A stretch of DNA of 8,683 bases from Flavobacteriales bacterium (lineage in GTDB: Bacteria > Bacteroidota > Bacteroidia > Flavobacteriales_D > CANHHI01). The first letter of the stretch is position 1. Every line of letters starts with the position of its first letter. Below, one piece after another: positions 5,502 to 8,683 of this stretch. The notes beneath the pieces were generated by a model that searched no databases, was not told where the DNA came from, and was given only the letters and a program-made list of their open reading frames with translations. Made by a program: the position numbers and the translations under genes. The stretch covers positions 1 to 8,683 of the forward strand of contig CANHHI010000056.1 in assembly GCA_947460225.1 (NCBI GenBank), in the 5' to 3' direction.

Positions 5502-6500
5502 ATGGAGTTTAGAACGCCTTTGCCCAAGACCGATTTGGGCATCAACCTGAGCCATAGTCAGAAAATCCTGACTATGGGTTCTTGTTTTAGTGAAGCATTG
5601 GCAGAGCGTTTGATGCGTTATAAATTTGATTGCATCAGCAATACACACGGTATTTTGTTTAATCCCGTATCTATTTTTAATGCTTTGGCGGATGTATTGA
5701 ACCAAAAAAAGTATTCCCAAGCCGATTTGCAACGCAAAGAAACGGGGCATTATTTCAGTTACCATTTGCACAGTGGGTTTAACAGCAGAGATGGCAAGGA
5801 ACTCTTGGACACCATCAACGAAAACTTAGAAATTGCTTACGATTATTTGGCGCATGGCGATTTTTTGTTTATTACTTTGGGTTCCGCTTGGGTGCACCAG
5901 CACTTAGAAAGCAAAAAATACGTTGCCAATTGCCACAAACAGCCTGCTTATTTATTTGAAAAAGTATTGCTGAAACCGCAAACCTTGCTGGACACTTACC
6001 AAGCCTTGTTGTTGAATTTGCACGAATTAAATCCAAAGTTAAAAGTTATATTTACCGTAAGTCCTGTGCGGCATATCAAAGAAGGCATGGTGCAAAACCA
6101 GCGCAGCAAGGCGATTTTGCTTTATACCATACACGAACTGGTGGAGTATTTTGAGAATTGTTATTATTTCCCTGCTTACGAAGCGTTCATAGATGATTTG
6201 CGGGATTACCGCTTTTACGACACCGACATGTTGCACCCGTCTAAACAAGGTGTGGATTATGTTTGGGATAAATTTTCAGAAACATTTTTTGCGCCAAAAA
6301 CCCAAGAACTGATGCAAAAAATAGAAAGCATACAAAAAGCCTTATCTCATCGTCCATTTGATATGGAGGCTATGGAATATGTGCAACTTTTGCAACGCCA
6401 ATACACCTTGATGAGCACTTTGGAAATTGAGCACCGCAACATTTCCTTTGCCGATGAAAAGCGATTTGTGCAAGAAACTTTACATAAATTAAATGCTTAA
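5502..6500 (+). CDS. GSCFA family protein, SGNH-hydrolase-like
   Basis: A 332-residue protein carrying the family's name motif as GSCFS (residues 26-30) near the N-terminus. Other conserved blocks are ITLGSAWVH (124-132), FTVSPVRH (184-191) and DTDMLHPSKQGVDYVW (240-255). The layout resembles an SGNH/GDSL hydrolase, with Ser27 as candidate nucleophile and Asp242/His245 as the DxxH pair; this catalytic reading is inference. No signal peptide or membrane segment is seen, so it is probably cytoplasmic. The family is widespread in Bacteroidota and its substrate is unknown to me. Start ATG 5502 is preferred over in-frame GTG 5496, which lies at the predicted transcription start. The stop is two bases before the next gene, so the two are probably co-translated. 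Confidence 0.85.
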   Translation: MEFRTPLPKTDLGINLSHSQKILTMGSCFSEALAERLMRYKFDCISNTHGILFNPVSIFNALADVLNQKKYSQADLQRKETGHYFSYHLHSGFNSRDGKELLDTINENLEIAYDYLAHGDFLFITLGSAWVHQHLESKKYVANCHKQPAYLFEKVLLKPQTLLDTYQALLLNLHELNPKLKVIFTVSPVRHIKEGMVQNQRSKAILLYTIHELVEYFENCYYFPAYEAFIDDLRDYRFYDTDMLHPSKQGVDYVWDKFSETFFAPKTQELMQKIESIQKALSHRPFDMEAMEYVQLLQRQYTLMSTLEIEHRNISFADEKRFVQETLHKLNA

Positions 6501-6502
6501 TC

Positions 6503-6946
6503 ATGCAAGAAGCTATTTTTACATTTGTACAAAACTGGGGCTATGTAGGCTTGTTTGTGGTTTGTTTTTTGGCAGCCACCATTTTGCCTTTGCCCACCGA
6601 AGCGGTTTTTCTATTTTTGCTCGCCACATTAGATGAACATAATTTATCTATATGGTGGATATATTTTGTGGCTATTGTTGGCAATTTGCTCGGGGCAATA
6701 ACTAGTTATAGTTTAGCTCGGTTTTTGAGCCACAAAATAGACATACAAAAACCCAAATACCAAAAATACAAAAAATGGGTGGAAAAACACGGTTATATTT
6801 TGGGCTTACTGGCTTGGGTGCCATTTTTGGGCAGTCCTTTGATTTTGGTCTTGGGTTTTATGCGTACGCATGCACTGGGCACATTTATCTGCATGTTTAT
6901 TGGCATTGTATTTAGGTTTTCTTTATTGTTGGCGTATTTTTTGTAA
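6503..6946 (+). CDS. small YqaA-type (DedA/VTT-like) inner membrane protein
   Basis: A 147-residue, strongly hydrophobic protein with about four to five membrane segments (near 13-42, 50-72, 98-120 and 124-147) and a short basic cytoplasmic loop (78-95, KPKYQKYKKW). Motifs typical of the YqaA branch of the VTT/SNARE-associated family are present: LPLPTEAV (29-35), GNLLGAITSY (60-69) and AWVPFLGSPL (104-113). DedA-superfamily proteins are linked to lipid-carrier flipping and membrane homeostasis, but the role of small YqaA proteins is unresolved. ATG 6503 follows the GSCFA stop after two bases, with no promoter between them. The sequence ends abruptly at the end of the last membrane segment (LLLAYFL). 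Confidence 0.85.
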   Translation: MQEAIFTFVQNWGYVGLFVVCFLAATILPLPTEAVFLFLLATLDEHNLSIWWIYFVAIVGNLLGAITSYSLARFLSHKIDIQKPKYQKYKKWVEKHGYILGLLAWVPFLGSPLILVLGFMRTHALGTFICMFIGIVFRFSLLLAYFL

Positions 6947-6975
6947 TGGTTATGGTGTAAAAATATCCCCAATCA

Positions 6976-7007
6976 TTTGGATTTTTCTGAAATATAAACT
7001 AAATTTG
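6976..7007 (+). promoter_or_regulatory. rpsO promoter
   Basis: TTTG (6976-6979), a 20-base spacer and TAAATTTG (7000-7007) together match the Bacteroidota primary-sigma consensus, the best promoter in the window. Transcription should start near 7012-7014, leaving a leader of about 56 nt before rpsO. It begins shortly after the membrane-protein gene, with no strong terminator between. Confidence 0.75.
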
Positions 7008-7025
7008 CAAACTGAATCAGAATCT

Positions 7026-7048
7026 GCTAACGCCTTTGGGTGTTCAGC
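7026..7048 (+). promoter_or_regulatory. hairpin in the rpsO leader, candidate S15 autoregulatory site
   Basis: GCTAACGCC pairs with GGTGTT and AGC around a TTTG loop: nine pairs, one bulged C (7045) and one G-U pair (7032/7041) next to G-C pairs. S15 is known to recognise a G-U/G-C motif in 16S rRNA and in several unrelated rpsO leaders. The hairpin ends 20 nt before the ATG, so protein binding could hinder initiation. Its regulatory role is inference. Confidence 0.35.
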
Positions 7049-7068
7049 TGTATTTTAAATGTTTTATT

Positions 7069-7335
7069 ATGGTTACCAAAGAAAAAAAACAAGAGATTTT
7101 TCAGCAATATGCTGGAAGCACTGCAAACACGGGTGCAACTGAGGGTCAAATCGCGCTTTTTACAGCACGCATTTTAGATTTGACAGAACACCTCAAAAAA
7201 AACAAACACGATTTTGTGACGCAACGTGCCTTGATTATCATGGTGGGTAAACGCCGTAGATTGTTAAATTATTTAAAATCTAAAAACATCGTTGGCTACC
7301 GTGAGTTGATTGCGAAACTTGGTTTAAGAAAATAA
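7069..7335 (+). CDS. rpsO: 30S ribosomal protein S15
   Basis: An 88-residue protein, the normal length for S15 (89 in E. coli). It carries the family motif TGATEGQIALFTARI (21-35), the rRNA-contact region with His41, Asp48 and Thr51, the basic segment GKRRRLLNYL (60-69) and the end LIAKLGLRK. S15 is a primary 16S-binding protein that organises the central domain of the small subunit. ATG 7069 gives the standard N-terminus; an in-frame ATG at 7036 lies in the leader and would add 11 residues with no family match. It precedes pnp as in many bacteria. No Shine-Dalgarno sequence is present. Confidence 0.97.
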   Translation: MVTKEKKQEIFQQYAGSTANTGATEGQIALFTARILDLTEHLKKNKHDFVTQRALIIMVGKRRRLLNYLKSKNIVGYRELIAKLGLRK

Positions 7336-7353
7336 TTTTCTTGCCACAGAAAT

Positions 7354-7394
7354 AAAGGGGGGCTTTCGGTGTGCGCACCGAATCTCCCTTTTTT
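7354..7394 (+). terminator. terminator/attenuator between rpsO and pnp
   Basis: The upper stem TTCGGTG-TGCG-CACCGAA (7365-7382) sits on a lower stem pairing AAAGGGGG (7354-7361) with the CTCCCTTT side, with a small internal loop between them, and a run of six T residues ends it (7389-7394). No full TAnnTTTG box is seen between it and pnp, so pnp probably depends at least partly on read-through. Confidence 0.8.
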
Positions 7395-7418
7395 GTACAT
7401 AAATTGATAGTTTTAAAC

Positions 7419-8683
7419 ATGCAAGTTATAAATAAAGAATTCAACTTTTCCGACGGAAGAACCCTAACCGTAGAAACAGGCAAACTAGCCAAACAAGCCG
7501 ATGGCTCTGTGGTGCTAAAAATGGGCGACACTATGCTATTGGCAACAGTGGTTTCTGCGCAAAAGGCGGTAGAAGGAACGGACTTTATGCCCCTCACCAT
7601 TGATTATAGAGAGAAATTCGCATCAACGGGTCGCATGCCGGGCGGTTTTCACAAGCGTGAAAGCAGACCTTCCAATGAAGAAATTTTGGTGATGCGTTTG
7701 GTGGATAGGGCTTTGCGTCCACTTTTTCCAAGCGATTACCACGCCGATACACAAGTGATGATTAGTCTGATTTCGGCGGACAAAGAAATATGCCCAGACG
7801 CTTTGGCTTGCTTTGCAGCTTCGGCAGCACTTGCGGTGTCTGACATTCCTTTTCAAGGACCTGTTTCGGAGGTGCGTGTAGGGCGCATCAACGGCACTTT
7901 CCAAATCAATCCAAATCACAGTTTGCTTGCGGAGTCTGACCTAGACATGATTATTGCAGGTACTGTGGACAATATTCTCATGGTGGAGGGCGAGCTCAAA
8001 GAAGTTTGCGAAGCAGACATGCTTGCCGCCATAGAGTTTGCACACGCAGAAATCAAACGCCAGTGCCAGTTTCAAATAGAATTGGCGGCTATGGTGGAAA
8101 AAGCCAAAACCAAAAGGGTGTATCAACATGAAACCCATGATTTAGAATTAAAAGAACAAATACAAGCCTATTGCTACGAAAAATGCTACCAAATTGCCAA
8201 AAGTGCTTTGGATAAAAAAGCACGTGGCGGGGCTTTTGAGGAATTGGAAAACCAATTTATAGAAGCCCAAAACTGGACAGCAGAGGAAAAAGAACAGAAA
8301 AAAATCTTGGTGTCTTGGTATTTTGGCGATGTAGAAAAACTTGCCATGCGCCGCATGATTTTAGATGAAAATGTGCGTCTGGACGGTAGAAACACCAAAC
8401 AAATCCGACCAATATGGAGCGAGGTAAATTACCTGCCAGCTTGTCATGGTTCGGCAGTGTTTACCCGTGGAGAAACCCAGTCTTTGACTTCGCTGACTTT
8501 GGGTACAAAGTTAGATGCGCAAAGCATTGACGGTGCGGTTTACGCCTACACCGAAAACTTCATGTTGCACTACAATTTCCCGCCGTTTTCTACGGGCGAA
8601 ATCAAACCTTTGCGTGGGGTGGGCAGACGTGAAATTGGGCATGGCAATTTGGCACAAAGAGCACTGAAATACGTGTTGCCAAC
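7419..8683 (+). CDS. pnp: polynucleotide phosphorylase, 5' part (truncated by window edge)
   Basis: 421 codons are present and open to the right edge; full-length enzymes are about 700 residues or more. PNPase degrades RNA 3' to 5' using phosphate and often acts with degradosome partners. Visible are the first RNase PH-like core (about 10-145, with LATVVSA, TIDYREKFASTGRMPGGF and RLVDRALRPLFP), the SDLDMIIAGT stretch (173-182), the all-helical linker (about 240-310) and the start of the second core (LDENVRLDGR, RGETQSLTSLTLGT, FPPFSTGEIKPLRGVGRREIGHG). The catalytic Ser/Asp residues of the second core and the KH and S1 domains lie outside. The first-core loop that is FFRR in E. coli reads FHKR (77-80). 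ATG 7419 aligns with the family N-terminus; no Shine-Dalgarno sequence precedes it. Confidence 0.97.
   Translation, partial: MQVINKEFNFSDGRTLTVETGKLAKQADGSVVLKMGDTMLLATVVSAQKAVEGTDFMPLTIDYREKFASTGRMPGGFHKRESRPSNEEILVMRLVDRALRPLFPSDYHADTQVMISLISADKEICPDALACFAASAALAVSDIPFQGPVSEVRVGRINGTFQINPNHSLLAESDLDMIIAGTVDNILMVEGELKEVCEADMLAAIEFAHAEIKRQCQFQIELAAMVEKAKTKRVYQHETHDLELKEQIQAYCYEKCYQIAKSALDKKARGGAFEELENQFIEAQNWTAEEKEQKKILVSWYFGDVEKLAMRRMILDENVRLDGRNTKQIRPIWSEVNYLPACHGSAVFTRGETQSLTSLTLGTKLDAQSIDGAVYAYTENFMLHYNFPPFSTGEIKPLRGVGRREIGHGNLAQRALKYVLP

Noticed and set aside
7408..7415. TAGTTTTA as a possible -7 box for pnp
   Set aside because: The last base mismatches the consensus, the nearest TTTG is only 12 bases upstream and belongs to the terminator T tract, and the leader would be almost absent.
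7280..8398. Several minus-strand frames opposite pnp
   Set aside because: The plus strand encodes an unbroken, clearly recognisable PNPase through this region.

Overview
The window looks like chromosomal DNA of a member of the phylum Bacteroidota (an environmental, Cytophagales-like lineage is my guess). Four points support this. The DNA is AT-rich. Starts lack Shine-Dalgarno sequences. A TAnnTTTG -7 promoter box, the signature of the Bacteroidota primary sigma factor, lies just upstream of nearly every transcription unit. The gene content (OxyR/catalase pair, TonB-dependent siderophore receptor, GSCFA protein, rpsO-pnp) is ordinary for the phylum.

Layout. Positions 1-560 hold no credible protein gene but are densely structured. 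At the left edge (12-169) is a 158-bp imperfect inverted repeat. A well-formed minus-strand promoter (174-206) would start transcription almost exactly at its right end. I interpret this as a small structured RNA gene, possibly 6S-like; a MITE-type repeat is the alternative. After an AT-rich spacer comes a 144-bp element with perfect 14-bp terminal inverted repeats (289-432), then a run of seven short hairpins (447-570). The run ends inside the last codons of oxyR, and one hairpin followed by a T tract looks like the oxyR terminator.

Positions 561-3070 are a divergent peroxide-defence module. A minus-strand OxyR homologue keeps both redox cysteines at E. coli numbering (199 and 208), and a plus-strand haem catalase carries an N-terminal export signal. 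Their 92-bp shared intergenic region holds two divergent -7 boxes and a weak OxyR-like site. A TonB-dependent siderophore receptor follows (3268-5463) with its own promoter. Iron uptake next to a haem catalase and a peroxide sensor makes physiological sense, but the two units appear separately transcribed.

Positions 5502-6946 are a tight two-gene unit: a GSCFA-family (SGNH-like) protein, then, after two bases, a small YqaA-type membrane protein. Positions 6976-8683 are the conserved rpsO-pnp locus: an rpsO promoter, a leader with a hairpin, ribosomal protein S15, a strong terminator or attenuator, and the first 421 codons of polynucleotide phosphorylase, which runs off the right edge.

The protein genes are conventional. 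The most interesting parts are the left-edge RNA candidate, the hairpin mosaic between it and oxyR, and the rpsO leader.
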